Shown here: positions 11,051 to 20,537 of the stretch, one piece after another | Layout: every line of letters starts with the position of its first letter | Position numbering within the stretch: the stretch's first letter is position 1 | Notes under the pieces: generated by a model | Database searches by the model: none | Told to the model about the DNA's origin: nothing | The model's input: the letters and a program-made list of their open reading frames with translations, nothing else | DNA from: Cordilura impudica | Taxonomy: Eukaryota > Arthropoda > Insecta > Diptera > Scathophagidae | Assembly (NCBI GenBank): GCA_963682025.1 | Contig: OY821520.1 | Location: 181,733,825 to 181,797,824 of the forward strand | DNA: 64,000 nucleotides | Direction: 5' to 3' | Translations under genes and position numbers: made by a program

Positions 11051-11254
11051 ATGGAAAAAACGAACAAAATTCGGCAAAAAAACAAGAAGCGGATGGGTAA
11101 TTTTGATACTGAGCTTAAAAAGCCTTTAGCAGGCCAAATAAAGCAGAACCGAAGAATTGATTTGATTTCAATTTCACAATTCTTAATAATTGACAGAAAA
11201 CAGCTGATTTCTAGCGTTGCACTGAAAGGTACTTTTGTGATTTTTTTTCTTTAA
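11051..11254 (+). CDS. Short Myb/SANT-like N-terminal fragment inside the MITE complex
   Basis: 67 codons from ATG 11051 to TAA. The first half is strongly basic (KTNKIRQKNKKR), followed by NFDTELKKPLAGQIKQN, which resembles the start of Myb/SANT or Zeste-like DNA-binding domains carried by Harbinger-type transposons. Upstream, GAG|GTAAGC at about 10988 and a TTTTTCAG at 11034-11041 look like an intron just before the start codon. The second copy of this module (16297-16450) has lost most of the frame after ATGG. Probably a leftover first coding exon of the autonomous element rather than a working gene; the domain call is weak. Confidence 0.35.
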   Translation: MEKTNKIRQKNKKRMGNFDTELKKPLAGQIKQNRRIDLISISQFLIIDRKQLISSVALKGTFVIFFL

Positions 11255-11406
11255 GAAATATATGAAAATTTTCTGTTAAGATTCCTTAACAAGCTGCGTA
11301 CAGCTCTTTAGTCTGCAGCTTTTTAAAAAAGTAGTATTGTTTTTACTACTTTTTTTGATGTAAATTAAGTTAGGCAACCCAGGCTTCGAGCAGGAATATC
11401 AAATTT

Positions 11407-11422
11407 TTGTTCTTTCTGAGCG
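11407..11422 (+). repeat. Target-site duplication of LINE 1, left copy
   Basis: TTGTTCTTTCTGAGCG here and again at 16281-16296, exactly flanking the LINE. The related module at 10958 shows the uninterrupted target region. Confidence 0.9.
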
Positions 11423-11594
11423 AAACTGCGGCTGACGTTTAAGTGAAGCAGACATACTTTTTTTAGCGCGGATTAAATTTTTATTAATTTTATTAATTTT
11501 AAAGTTTTTATTTTTTTTTTTTTTTTAACAAAAATACACTAGAAGTGTAGTTGTGCATTAAGTTGCAATTGTGGTACCAGTGCTCAGTCCAATC

Positions 11595-12854
11595 ATGGAA
11601 TTGAGCTTTGTGGACGACGATGACACGATTTTTCAACACCCGTCTATTGAAGGCAAACAGGCTCACATCACTCATGCAAAGCGCAGAAGATCTGAGGTGG
11701 TATTGTCACCGGCAAACATTGACGTCACCCATCTGGGTGAAAACAGATTTGCTGCACTTGCTGGACTGGAAATTGAGAATGAAGAGGCTACTCCCAAGCA
11801 GAGGAAAGATGAAAAAACAGCCAAAGCCAAAAATGCAAACAGTAAAACCTTTTGCCCGCCAATATTTTTGTTTAACGTCAACATTAAAAGGTTAGTGTAC
11901 CAATTAGAGGCAAAATCGCCCAAGATTATGTTTAAAATTAGAAACGTAAATAAACATAAAAGTAAGTTGTACTTGGCTGATGCTACAGTACATGCTGAAA
12001 TGATGGCACTACTGAGGGAGAAGAACATTCACTCCTATTCATATACTCCTAAGGAGCTCAGACAAGCCTCTTTTATATTGAGAGGACTCTATCATGGTAC
12101 TGATATTGAAGAAGTTAAATCTACAATGGACAAAACAGCTCCTAATGTTGTCTCAAAAATTTCAAAATTCACAACACCATATTCAGTCAAAAATTCTTTC
12201 GACACGGGCCTGTTCCTAGTGACATTAATCCCTGGCAAAACAATATCCGACATTGCACATATTAAATACCTACTAAGCCAATCAATTTATTGGGAGAAAC
12301 CTAAAAGAAAAGATAAGGAGGTACAATGCCACAGATGCCAACGTTGGGGACACATTGCTAAAAACTGCAATTCCGAGTTTCAATGTGTAAAATGCGACAC
12401 AAGACACCCTCAAGGAGAATGTCAGCGAACAAACACAGAATCATCAGAACCCCACTGCGTAAATTGCGGAGTAAATGGCCATCCAGCAAACTGGAGGGGA
12501 TGCCCTGCGTATAGAAAATATCTTGCAGTACGAAGAGAACGCATTAAAAAGGCTAATGAGGTGAAAATTGTTGCCAAGAGCAATGTTAACAAATTAATGA
12601 GCCAATCTTTTAGATCTCCAGGCAAATCCTTCGCTAGCCTTTTTCAGGTAAATACTACCCAAACATCATCACAAAAACCATCAATAATTGAGGAGTTTTT
12701 AAAACTTGCCAATATGTTCATTGTACCAGAAGAATTGCCACTAGAACAGCAAATTGCAAATTTTCTAACCAATTTCAAAACCATGCCAAAAAATGAAGCA
12801 AAAGCAGAGTTCTTGCGGCTTCTAAAGAATGTTAATAGTAAATATGGCCCATAG
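11595..12854 (+). CDS. LINE 1 ORF1: nucleic-acid-binding protein with three zinc knuckles
   Basis: RNA-binding Gag-like protein that coats the LINE transcript. The frame is open from 11571, but the first ATG is at 11595 (MELSFVDDDD), giving 419 residues. An acidic and basic N-terminus leads to a PRE_C2HC-like region (residues about 95-220; PKELRQASFILRGLYHGTD, VSKISKFTTPYSVKN). Three knuckles follow at about 230-300: CHRCQRWGHIAKNC, CVKCDTRHPQGEC and CVNCGVNGHPANWRGCP. The C-terminus is a short helical tail ending NVNSKYGP. The stop TAG (12852-12854) overlaps the ORF2 start by 26 nt, suggesting coupled reinitiation. No lesion is seen. Confidence 0.9.
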   Translation: MELSFVDDDDTIFQHPSIEGKQAHITHAKRRRSEVVLSPANIDVTHLGENRFAALAGLEIENEEATPKQRKDEKTAKAKNANSKTFCPPIFLFNVNIKRLVYQLEAKSPKIMFKIRNVNKHKSKLYLADATVHAEMMALLREKNIHSYSYTPKELRQASFILRGLYHGTDIEEVKSTMDKTAPNVVSKISKFTTPYSVKNSFDTGLFLVTLIPGKTISDIAHIKYLLSQSIYWEKPKRKDKEVQCHRCQRWGHIAKNCNSEFQCVKCDTRHPQGECQRTNTESSEPHCVNCGVNGHPANWRGCPAYRKYLAVRRERIKKANEVKIVAKSNVNKLMSQSFRSPGKSFASLFQVNTTQTSSQKPSIIEEFLKLANMFIVPEELPLEQQIANFLTNFKTMPKNEAKAEFLRLLKNVNSKYGP

Positions 12855-15750
12855 AATTATTACGTTTATGACATTTAACGTCCGCTCCTTTATAAGTACC
12901 AGTCGCCAAATTGAATTGTCAAATATCTTACATCAAAACCAAATTGATGTAGGATTCATTCAAGAATGCCATTTACATGTAAATAGAAAAATAAAACTAA
13001 ATGGATATAATTTCATTTATGACAATTCGGATTTAGGTGTAGCAATCGCCATCAAAAACAATATACAGTACAATAGAATTGTTTGCAATAGAATACAATT
13101 TAATAACATATTTATTGAAATAGAATTAATTATAAACAACATTAGAAAAAAATATTTATTGGGGTCTATTTATATTCCCTGTGTATATGCCTCACAAGAT
13201 TTAAACAACAGCTTGGACCAGATTCTTCAATTAAGCAATAATTATGATGGGTTTATACTTGGTGGTGACCTAAATGCGAAAAGTTTAAACTGGGGTGATT
13301 CTGCAGAAAACGCCAATGGAAAAGCTCTACATGACTGGTTACAGAACAATTGCTTAGATGTAACGCGCGTTTGCGATATATCTCCATCGTTTCCAAACGG
13401 GTCCTCTTTTCTAGACCACTTTTTACTAAGTCCCAGCATAATTAATAGAGTCCAACCTAATTATCAGATCGGAAGTCTTCCAACATTCTCAGACCATTTC
13501 CCATTAGTACTGAAGCTTGAAGGTGATGCAGCCAGTTTACAACTAAGAAGTCCTCCGGCAATAACTTCATATAAAAACACCAATTGGAACGCATTCAGGA
13601 GAGATTTAGAAGAAGCCTCCATTGCCATATTACCTCCCAACAACTGCAATTTAAATAATGATGACTTAGATGTACTCATAAATACATTTAATGATACACT
13701 TACCTCAATTCATGACAGTCACTCAATCAAAATAGAAATAAATGATCGTAAACGTCCGTATCCAGATAACATCAAAAAATTTTTCAAAATAAAGTATACA
13801 TGGCAGAAAAACCTTAAGAAAATATACCACAGAACTGGCAATAAAATTAGCAGTGAGTATAAAATTCTATCAAAACAAATACAATTATTAAAAACAATAA
13901 TTAATGAGCTTATAAATCTTGAAGATGCTAAAAACTTTAGACTTAAACTCTCAAAAATAAAACCAGGTCCTACTGCGTTTAAAGATGTATTTCAGATCAT
14001 TGGTAAAAATAAGTCTCCATTCTGCCAACAACTCTTACATGATGATACCATCACAACAAATAGCTCTCAAATATCGGAGATTTTTAGATCCCATTACTCT
14101 GAAATTTTCAAAGAAGTAATTCCTGAAAGACCAGTCAATAATATAGAAAATCAAATCTCGTCCTGCGTTAATAGACTCCCACAAAATATTTATACATTTG
14201 ATGAAACGTTCCCGGCCGAAGAAAACGATGATAATTACCATTTCACAAACGCAAATAAAATTAGAATACTCATAAAAAACATTAACAGCAAAAAGTCCTT
14301 TGGTTTTGACGGTGTCTCCAATTTTATCATCAAAAAATTTCCTGATTCAACACTAAAACTATTAGCTACCATTTTCAACAATTGCATTAATAACGGTTAT
14401 TTCCCATCGGTCTGGAAGAAAGCCAAAATACTACCGATGAAAAAGAAGCAGGACAGTAAAAAGCCTGAAGATTTCCGCCCAATATCCCTTTTATCTAACG
14501 TTGGAAAATTGTTTGAACATGTTATTAAGGAAAAACTGGAAAGTGAGTTCATTGTGGAACCAATATCAGATTTCCAATTTGGATTCAGAAAAACTCACTC
14601 AACACAACATGCATTGTTGAAATTTCATAACGACGTAACCTGCAATTTAAGGGATAAAACATGCACCGTGGCAATATCCTTGGATATTGAAAAGGCGTTT
14701 GATTCTGTCTATCATAACGGAATACTTTATAAGCTTATAATACTTGGCGTGGACCCGTTTTTGGTAAAAATACTTTGCAGCTACTTCGAAAATAGGAAAT
14801 TTGGCATCCAAATCAACAGCATAACCTCAGAACTAGGACATGTGAAAAGTGGGGTACCACAGGGAAGCATACTGGCTCCCTTATTGTTCAATATTTTCCT
14901 GCATGATTTTCCTCACCAATCTGGAAATTCAAAGGCTATCCTTTACGCTGATGATTGTCTAATTTACTCCCACAACAAATCACCAATACAAGCTCTGAAT
15001 ATTGCTGCTTTTCATCTGGGAGAAATAAGTGCCTTTTACATGAAATGGGGCATGAAAATCAATGCAGCCAAATCAGAGGCAATATGCATCAGGAATGCAT
15101 CGGGTAAATGTCCAAGATACGTTGTGCCGGAGAGTAAACTCCTACAACTCTCACTGGATGGCGTAAATATACCATTTAAGAACACCATTAAGTACCTCGG
15201 GGTTCACTTTGACAAATTATTGAAATTTAATGCCCACGCTAGAAATCTCCTAGAGAAAACGAAAAGAATCTCTGGAATGTTTGCAACACTAATGAACAAC
15301 ACATACTTACCTAAGAACACCAAGCTTTTACTCTACAAGGTCGCCATTAGATCGGTTCTCTCCTATGGATTCCCAATCTGGTTCACTATATCCCCTATAG
15401 TAGCTAAGGAATTGGAGATATTTGAACGAAAAATCCTAAGAAAATGCATCGGAAAGAATTATGAAAATTTCATAAAACGATTTTCAAATACCTACGTGTA
15501 TGAAAATGCAGATGTTATACCCTTCTGTATATACGCCATGTTGTTGCAAACCAGCTTTGTGGTAAAACTTGCGCTTCACGACAACGCTCTAGTCAGCCAT
15601 ATATACAACACAGAGAGAAACATCATCTGGACTGGGTCTACTTACCTCTCACCTGTTGGAATCATCAACGAACATACTGACGAAGATCCAGTCCCCCGTG
15701 ACCTCCCCTCATTCTATATGAGCTCAGCTGCCGGCAATCATAGGGGCTGA
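12829..15750 (+). CDS. LINE 1 ORF2: AP-like endonuclease and reverse transcriptase
   Basis: Catalyses target nicking and target-primed reverse transcription. 973 residues, uninterrupted. ATG at 12829; a second in-frame ATG at 12844 is also possible. Endonuclease motifs: MTFNVRS (about residue 14), QECH (about 44), GGDLNAKSLNWGD (about 143) and SDHFPLVL (about 220). RT motifs: FRPISLLSNVGKLFE (about 550), SLDIEKAFDSVYHNG (about 616), GVPQGSILAPLLFNIF (about 674) and the catalytic LYADDCLIYS (about 705), followed by a thumb region with YLGVHFD. No RNase H and no C-terminal CCHC are visible, as in Jockey elements. The 3' UTR of 530 bp starts right after TGA. This is the only intact long enzyme ORF in the window. 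Confidence 0.93.
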   Translation: MLIVNMAHRIITFMTFNVRSFISTSRQIELSNILHQNQIDVGFIQECHLHVNRKIKLNGYNFIYDNSDLGVAIAIKNNIQYNRIVCNRIQFNNIFIEIELIINNIRKKYLLGSIYIPCVYASQDLNNSLDQILQLSNNYDGFILGGDLNAKSLNWGDSAENANGKALHDWLQNNCLDVTRVCDISPSFPNGSSFLDHFLLSPSIINRVQPNYQIGSLPTFSDHFPLVLKLEGDAASLQLRSPPAITSYKNTNWNAFRRDLEEASIAILPPNNCNLNNDDLDVLINTFNDTLTSIHDSHSIKIEINDRKRPYPDNIKKFFKIKYTWQKNLKKIYHRTGNKISSEYKILSKQIQLLKTIINELINLEDAKNFRLKLSKIKPGPTAFKDVFQIIGKNKSPFCQQLLHDDTITTNSSQISEIFRSHYSEIFKEVIPERPVNNIENQISSCVNRLPQNIYTFDETFPAEENDDNYHFTNANKIRILIKNINSKKSFGFDGVSNFIIKKFPDSTLKLLATIFNNCINNGYFPSVWKKAKILPMKKKQDSKKPEDFRPISLLSNVGKLFEHVIKEKLESEFIVEPISDFQFGFRKTHSTQHALLKFHNDVTCNLRDKTCTVAISLDIEKAFDSVYHNGILYKLIILGVDPFLVKILCSYFENRKFGIQINSITSELGHVKSGVPQGSILAPLLFNIFLHDFPHQSGNSKAILYADDCLIYSHNKSPIQALNIAAFHLGEISAFYMKWGMKINAAKSEAICIRNASGKCPRYVVPESKLLQLSLDGVNIPFKNTIKYLGVHFDKLLKFNAHARNLLEKTKRISGMFATLMNNTYLPKNTKLLLYKVAIRSVLSYGFPIWFTISPIVAKELEIFERKILRKCIGKNYENFIKRFSNTYVYENADVIPFCIYAMLLQTSFVVKLALHDNALVSHIYNTERNIIWTGSTYLSPVGIINEHTDEDPVPRDLPSFYMSSAAGNHRG

Positions 15751-16280
15751 AAAAGAAGATTGAATTTAATTCTGCACAAAATTTACATATGACAAAGTAA
15801 CTACCTACAAGAGTTTAACTCTATTCGCTGTGATATTTATATTCTATTTATTTAATTATTTTTTTACTCTGTACCTGAACAATCTGTTTTGTTTTATTGT
15901 TAAACTTACCATTTATGCATACTCGATGTATTTTCTAATTTGATACGTCCACATGAATTGTGATATGAACATGTTTGTCAATGTATATAACAGATCTTTT
16001 GTTGATTATTATTAATTGTTATTTAGTTTTAGTATGTTAATTACAGACATTTGCTCTGTTAGCGATTTTAAAGGCCGAAAGCAAGCCTTGTCAAACTATT
16101 CAGTTTGTACATTTTTTACATTTACACATCTCACTTTAGCAATGTTGCTTGTTACATTTACTTAGCTATTAGAGTAAGACAAATATAGCTCTAAGAATAT
16201 TATTGTTCTCATCGTATGTAAGACAATCTATGTTATCGAAAGAAAAGAAGACTTAATAAAAATTTTACTTACTTACTTAC
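15751..16280 (+). other. 3' UTR and simple-repeat tail of LINE 1
   Basis: AT-rich, no frame. Ends with TAATAAAAATTTTACTTACT-type sequence: four (ACTT) units before the right target duplication. Simple-repeat rather than poly(A) tails are known from several LINE clades; which sequence primes here is not visible. Confidence 0.8.
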
Positions 16281-16467
16281 TTGTTCTTTCTGAGCGGAAT
16301 TTTGACAGAAGAGGTAAGCATAAACAAAATGTCATAAGCTTAAAAAATTAGAAGTTTTTTTCAGTTGCAAACATGGTTGTTTTCAATTTCAATTTCACAA
16401 TTCTTAATAATTGACAGAAAAGAGCTGATTGCTACTATTGCACTGAAAGGTACTTTTGTGCATTTTT

Positions 16468-17245
16468 ATACCCTATACCACTATGTGGTTTGGGTATAAT
16501 GACTTTGTGCTGCTGTTTGTAACAACCAAAAATATTTGACCCAGACCCATCTTTAATTATACCGATCGAATCAGAATCACTTTTTGAGTTGATTTAACAA
16601 TGTCCGTCCGTCCGTCCGTCCGTCTGTGTGTCCATGTAAACCTTGTAATCAAACTGCAGGTCGCAAATATGAATATATTTTGATGAAATTTGGTATATAA
16701 GCTTTTATCGGGCATGGGATGAACGCTATTGAAATTGGTGAAATTCGGTCCATGTTCAGACCTAGCCCCCATACAAATTACCCCTATGAAATCGACATAA
16801 ATTGCCATAAGATCCAAATTGTCATATAGATCTTACTCAAATTGGGTTTGTATGCGTTCATTACATCCATTAATGAGTAGTCCAAAAATGATCCCTTTGG
16901 TCCCATATAGAGCTGCTTCCCGATATTAACTTAAATCTATTAAAAAACAAAAATATTGCACTGATTCTTCTCAAATTTTGTTGGTACATGTTTTTGCAAA
17001 ATACAAGAGACGTTACCAACCATGGTCAGGATCGGTCCATTTTTGGACCTAGTCCCCATATAGATATAGCATCCGATATGAACTTTTTCATATCTGCAGC
17101 CAAAAAAATTAATAAAAATCCCACTCAAATTTGGTTTTTGCTTATTTTCTATGTCCAGTTAGTTGGGCCTAAGAGATAGGGTTTCCAAACGCATGGTATA
17201 GGGTATCATATAGTCGGTCTAGACCGACTATAATTTTCTTACTTG
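16468..17245 (-). repeat. Palindrome-ended mini-me-like repeat, copy 3
   Basis: Complete copy in minus orientation (ATACCCTATACCACTATG ... CTTACTTG on the plus strand) with (GTCC)n near 16602. It lies in a T run of the MITE module; the sister module at 11234-11256 (CTTTTGTGATTTTTTTTCTT) is the empty site. Confidence 0.9.
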
Positions 17246-17312
17246 TTTTTCTTTAAGAAATATATGAAAATTTTCTTCTAAGAATCCTTAAAAAGCTGCA
17301 TACAGCTCTTAA

Positions 17313-18032
17313 AAGGAATAAAAACAACAAAAGGGATGTTATTAGTGCGTTTAAAACTAAGCAAAATCTAGTATATGCAAAATTGGAGCAAAATCTATCT
17401 TATTTTTACTAGATTTTCCATACAAAACAAAATCTAGCTCGTTATAAGATTTTAGCAAAATCGCACAAAATCTTGTCAAACTTGGGCACTACCAAATGAT
17501 ACTACTTTGTTTTTTTAATATTGTATTAGAAAATTACAACGCAGTGACTGTAAAATTGACATTTAAAAATAAAAACAAAAGCAAACAAGTTGAATCAACA
17601 GGAAATGATATATTAATTATTAATAAAAGTAACGAATCTATAATAAAAAAAAAAAAAAAATGTGTGAGTCCGATCACAGGGGAGATGTGTAAACATCTGG
17701 TAATAAATAAAAGGCAGAAAACAGCGACAAAAAGGTTATTTCGTATAATAATTTTTTCATCAAACAATCATAAGTCATACCGATTTGTCTTAATGGTCAC
17801 ATCTTACGCGTAAGATGTGACTCTCACATGTACGCTGTTTTTGTGATTGTATTGTGAAATAGAAATTTACCCCCCTGCACGTATAGATGTTTACACATCA
17901 AAAATATTTAGTAATTGAAAAGTTTTAATTTTTTATACTTATGTATATGTTCCTATTCCAATCTGCTATATAATAATTGTGCAAAATGCGTATGGTTTTG
18001 TTGTTCAAATTCTTTAAATTCTTGATGCATAA
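17313..18032. other. Non-coding DNA with a nested inverted repeat
   Basis: GATGTGTAAACATCT (17684-17698) is repeated in inverted form as AGATGTTTACACATC (17885-17899). Inside it lies a perfect 24-bp palindrome (half site TCACATCTTACG, 17799-17822). The 216-bp unit could be a very small MITE or a foldback remnant. The first part (17330-17490) repeats AAAATCTAG-like words. The 105-codon frame at 17496-17813 spans these structures and is not supported as a gene. Confidence 0.45.
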
Positions 18033-18054
18033 TCTACATACATATATATATAAA

Positions 18055-19250
18055 ATTAATTTTTTGTTTGTTTGTTTGTTTGACCGCTATACAAATTTTT
18101 ATTTTTCAACGGATTTCTCTGAAATTTGGTATACACGATCTCCGTACTCCAGGCAAGGTCGCCATATGATTCTTTCCGGCCACGCCTACTTTTAAGCCCA
18201 CTTTTTGTAAACAATTCGTTTTCTGTTTTTTGGTATATTTGTTCGCTATACAAATTTTTATTTTTCAACGGATTTCTCTGAAATTTGGTACACACGATCT
18301 CTGTACTCCAGGAATGGTCGCCATGTGCTTCGTACTGGCCACGCCCATTTTTACACCCACTTTTTGTATACAATTCGTTTTCTGTTTTTTTTGTATATTT
18401 GTTCGTTATACAAATTTTTATTTTTCAACGGATTTCTCTGAAATCTGGTACGCACGATCTCTCTACTCCAGGGAAGGTCGCCATATCCTTCGTACCGGTC
18501 ACGCCTACTGTTACGCCCACTTTTTGTATACAATTCATATTCTGTTTTTTGGACATTTGTTCGCTACACAATTTTTTTATAACGGATTTCTCTGAAATTT
18601 GCTACGCACGATCTCTGTACTCCAAGGAGGTCGTCATATGATTCTTGCCGGCCACGCCTACTTTTACGCTCACTTTTTATACCAAATTTATTTTCTGTTT
18701 TTTGGTATATTTGTTCACTATAGAAATCTTTATTTTTCAAGGGATGTCTCTGAAATTTGGTATACACGATCTGTATACTCCAGGGAAGGTCACCATATGC
18801 TTCTTACAGGCCACGCCTGCTTTGCGCCCACTTCTATATATAAAAAATTTATTTATTTCCTTTTATTTGTTTCTTTGTTTGGTTGCTATACAAACTTTTA
18901 TTTTTCAATGGCTTTCTCTGAAATTTGGAAAACGTGATCTCTCTACTCCAGCAAAGATCGCATTATAATCTTTCTTGCTACGCTTACCTTTACGCCCACA
19001 TTTTTATAAAATTCATTTTTTGTTTTTTTTGGTATATTTGTTCGTTATAGTAATTTTTATCCGTCTACGGCTGACTCCGAAATTTAGTACATATTCCAGG
19101 GAAGGTCGCCATTTGATTTTTACCGACCACGCCTACTTTTGCGCCCACTTTTCATATAAAATTCATTTTTTGTTGTGTGGTATATTTCTTCCCTATACAA
19201 GTTTGTATTTTTCAACGGATTTCTCTGAAATTTGGTTTACACGGGTATAA
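18055..19250 (+). repeat. Tandem array of about 160-bp units within the Helitron
   Basis: About eight diverged units, each with TTCGCTATACAAATTTTTA, a TTTCAACGGATTTCTCTGAA block, an ACGATCTCTGTACTCCAGG block and GGCCACGCCTACTTTTACGC. The TTTCAACGGATTT-like block recurs near 18103, 18262, 18422, 18575, 18732, 18902 and 19208, a spacing of about 155-170 (one unit near 19055 is very degenerate). Overlapping frames on both strands are by-products of the repeat. Confidence 0.85.
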
Positions 19251-19454
19251 CTTTACGGTGAACAAATCCCCAAATTTAAAAACGGTCCCCAATAAATTAA
19301 CTTACTCCCCAAATTCATTCTTAAATTTTTATATATTTTTATTTAATGAATTTTGTTAAATATTTATTTTAGTGAAAACTTGCATACAGCTCTCAATATA
19401 CATATGTCCTACAATAAACGGATTTAAAATGAGTATTTTTTTCAATAGCATCAT

Positions 19455-19975
19455 TTCGGTGCGCGGAAGCTACGCGCTCGCGCAACACAGCTTATCTAGA
19501 ATATCAGAATGATTTGAAAAATATATTTTGACAATTAAAATAAGTTGGCAACAACTGCGTGGCAGCACAGGTGTGGCTGCCAAACGCGCGGAAGCGGACG
19601 CGACGCGCTCGCGGAACACAGCTCAGCTAAAATATCGCAATGATCTGAAAAATATATTTTAGCGATTAAAATAAGTTAACGAGAACTGCGCGGCTGCACG
19701 GGTAGTAGCTGCCAAACGCGAAAAGGGCGCGCGGGCGCGACGGATGCGGACGCGACGCGCTCTCGGAACACAGCTCAGCTAAAATATCGCAATGATCTGA
19801 AAAATATATTTTGGAGATTAAAATAAGTTAACGAGAACCGCGCGGCAGTACGGGTATCGGAATGATCTGATATTTTGGCGATTAAAATAAGTTGACAACA
19901 ATTGCGCGGCAGCATGGGTGTGGCTGCCAAACGCGCGGAATCTGACGCGACTCGCTCGCGGAAAACAGCTCAGTA
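19455..19975 (+). repeat. GC-rich tandem repeats within the Helitron
   Basis: Four to five units with CGACGCGCTCGCGGAACACA, then AATATATTTT, GATTAAAATAAGTT and TGCGCGGCAGCACGGGTGT. The CACAGCT box occurs at about 19486, 19617 and 19769 and as AACAGCT near 19965. CpG-rich blocks stand out strongly from the AT-rich surroundings. No ORF. Confidence 0.75.
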
Positions 19976-20508
19976 AAAAGTCTTATGATAAATGTTATCT
20001 ACGTATGTGCAATAATTACTATACATATACTATAAGCAGTTGCTTAAACCAACCTTGCGGCACAATTTTAAACGTCGCATTCATTTTCCGTTTTTCTTTG
20101 ACGTCTCTGCACAATGATGATCACTTATTGAATAAAATAATTAAATTTTTAAAAGTTCTGATTTCTTTAATTTGCAAACGATTCCGTTATATTTGATGTT
20201 TACAAAATAAATAAAATTCAAAAAAAAACTTGAGGCGGTTTCGTAGCTTATTTTTTAAGTATTTTTGCTGTAGCGTCTTATAAAAAAAGTTCTAAATTAA
20301 AAAATTAAATTAAATTGAAATAAAACATGAATTTGTTCCCCCCGAAAAACGTGAACATAGGGAATTTTTTCAACATGAACAAATTCCCCAATCCCATACA
20401 AATTTTTTGGGAGTAAGTTAATATTTTTGAGGAATGGTTCATCGGGGACTAAGTACTTAGCGCCTGGTAAGCATAGTGAACCATTTTTCAAGTCAAAGGC
20501 CTTGGGAT

Positions 20509-20537
20509 CCCGGGCAAGACCGGGTAAAAACAGCTAG
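20509..20537 (+). other. Helitron 3' hairpin and CTAG terminus
   Basis: A 5-bp perfect stem CCCGG/CCGGG with loop GCAAGA, then TAAAAACAG and CTAG. This is the strongest evidence for the Helitron call. Confidence 0.75.

Larger units (their letters stand above)
11423..16280 (+). mobile_element. Full-length Jockey-type non-LTR retrotransposon (LINE 1)
   Basis: 4858 bp bounded by a perfect 16-bp target duplication. It has a 170-bp 5' UTR, two long intact overlapping ORFs, a 0.5-kb 3' UTR with an AATAAA-like signal (GACTTAATAAAAATT, about 16250) and a simple tail (ACTT)n at about 16266-16280. ORF1 with three CCHC knuckles after a PRE_C2HC-like domain, and ORF2 with endonuclease and RT but no RNase H, fit the Jockey clade. 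Intact frames and a perfect duplication point to a recent, possibly still competent insertion. Confidence 0.9.
9879..17309 (+). mobile_element. PIF/Harbinger-like MITE complex hosting nested insertions
   Basis: Left terminal repeat AGAGCTGTATGCAACTTGCT (9879-9906) and right terminal repeat (17282-17309) are inverted and match at about 24 of 28 positions. They are flanked by TAA at 9876-9878 and 17310-17312, the 3-bp TWA duplication typical of PIF/Harbinger. After removing nested elements about 1 kb remains, built from partly duplicated modules: GCTTCAGAAATGCTTAAGG occurs at 10711 and 10809, the TIR motif recurs at 10766 and 11282, and a 400-bp module starting GCAGCTTTTTAAAAAAG occurs at 10866 and 11316. 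The nested insertions are two palindrome-ended repeats (9924-10706, 16468-17245) and a LINE (11423-16280). Superfamily assignment rests on TSD and TIR only. Confidence 0.65.
18033..20537 (+). mobile_element. Non-autonomous Helitron carrying tandem arrays
   Basis: The left end TCTACATACATATATATA is preceded by A. The right end has a hairpin CCCGG-GCAAGA-CCGGG (20509-20524) followed ten bases later by CTAG (20534-20537) and a host T. This is the canonical Helitron 3' terminus (hairpin, about 10 nt, CTRR, insertion between A and T). No Rep/helicase ORF is present. The 2.5-kb interior is two tandem arrays (18055-19250 and 19455-19975) plus a pair of inverted segments at 19296-19313 and 20406-20422. 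The left end is less certain than the right because 5' ends are only defined by TC. Confidence 0.7.

Noticed and set aside
18056..19250. Many overlapping ORFs of 60-121 codons on both strands with similar peptides
   Set aside because: They are translations of the 160-bp tandem units inside the Helitron; the peptides repeat with the unit and start at arbitrary ATGs.
18055..19975. CRISPR-like array of repeats and spacers
   Set aside because: Units are contiguous diverged minisatellites in a eukaryotic Helitron; no short identical repeats with unique spacers and no cas genes.
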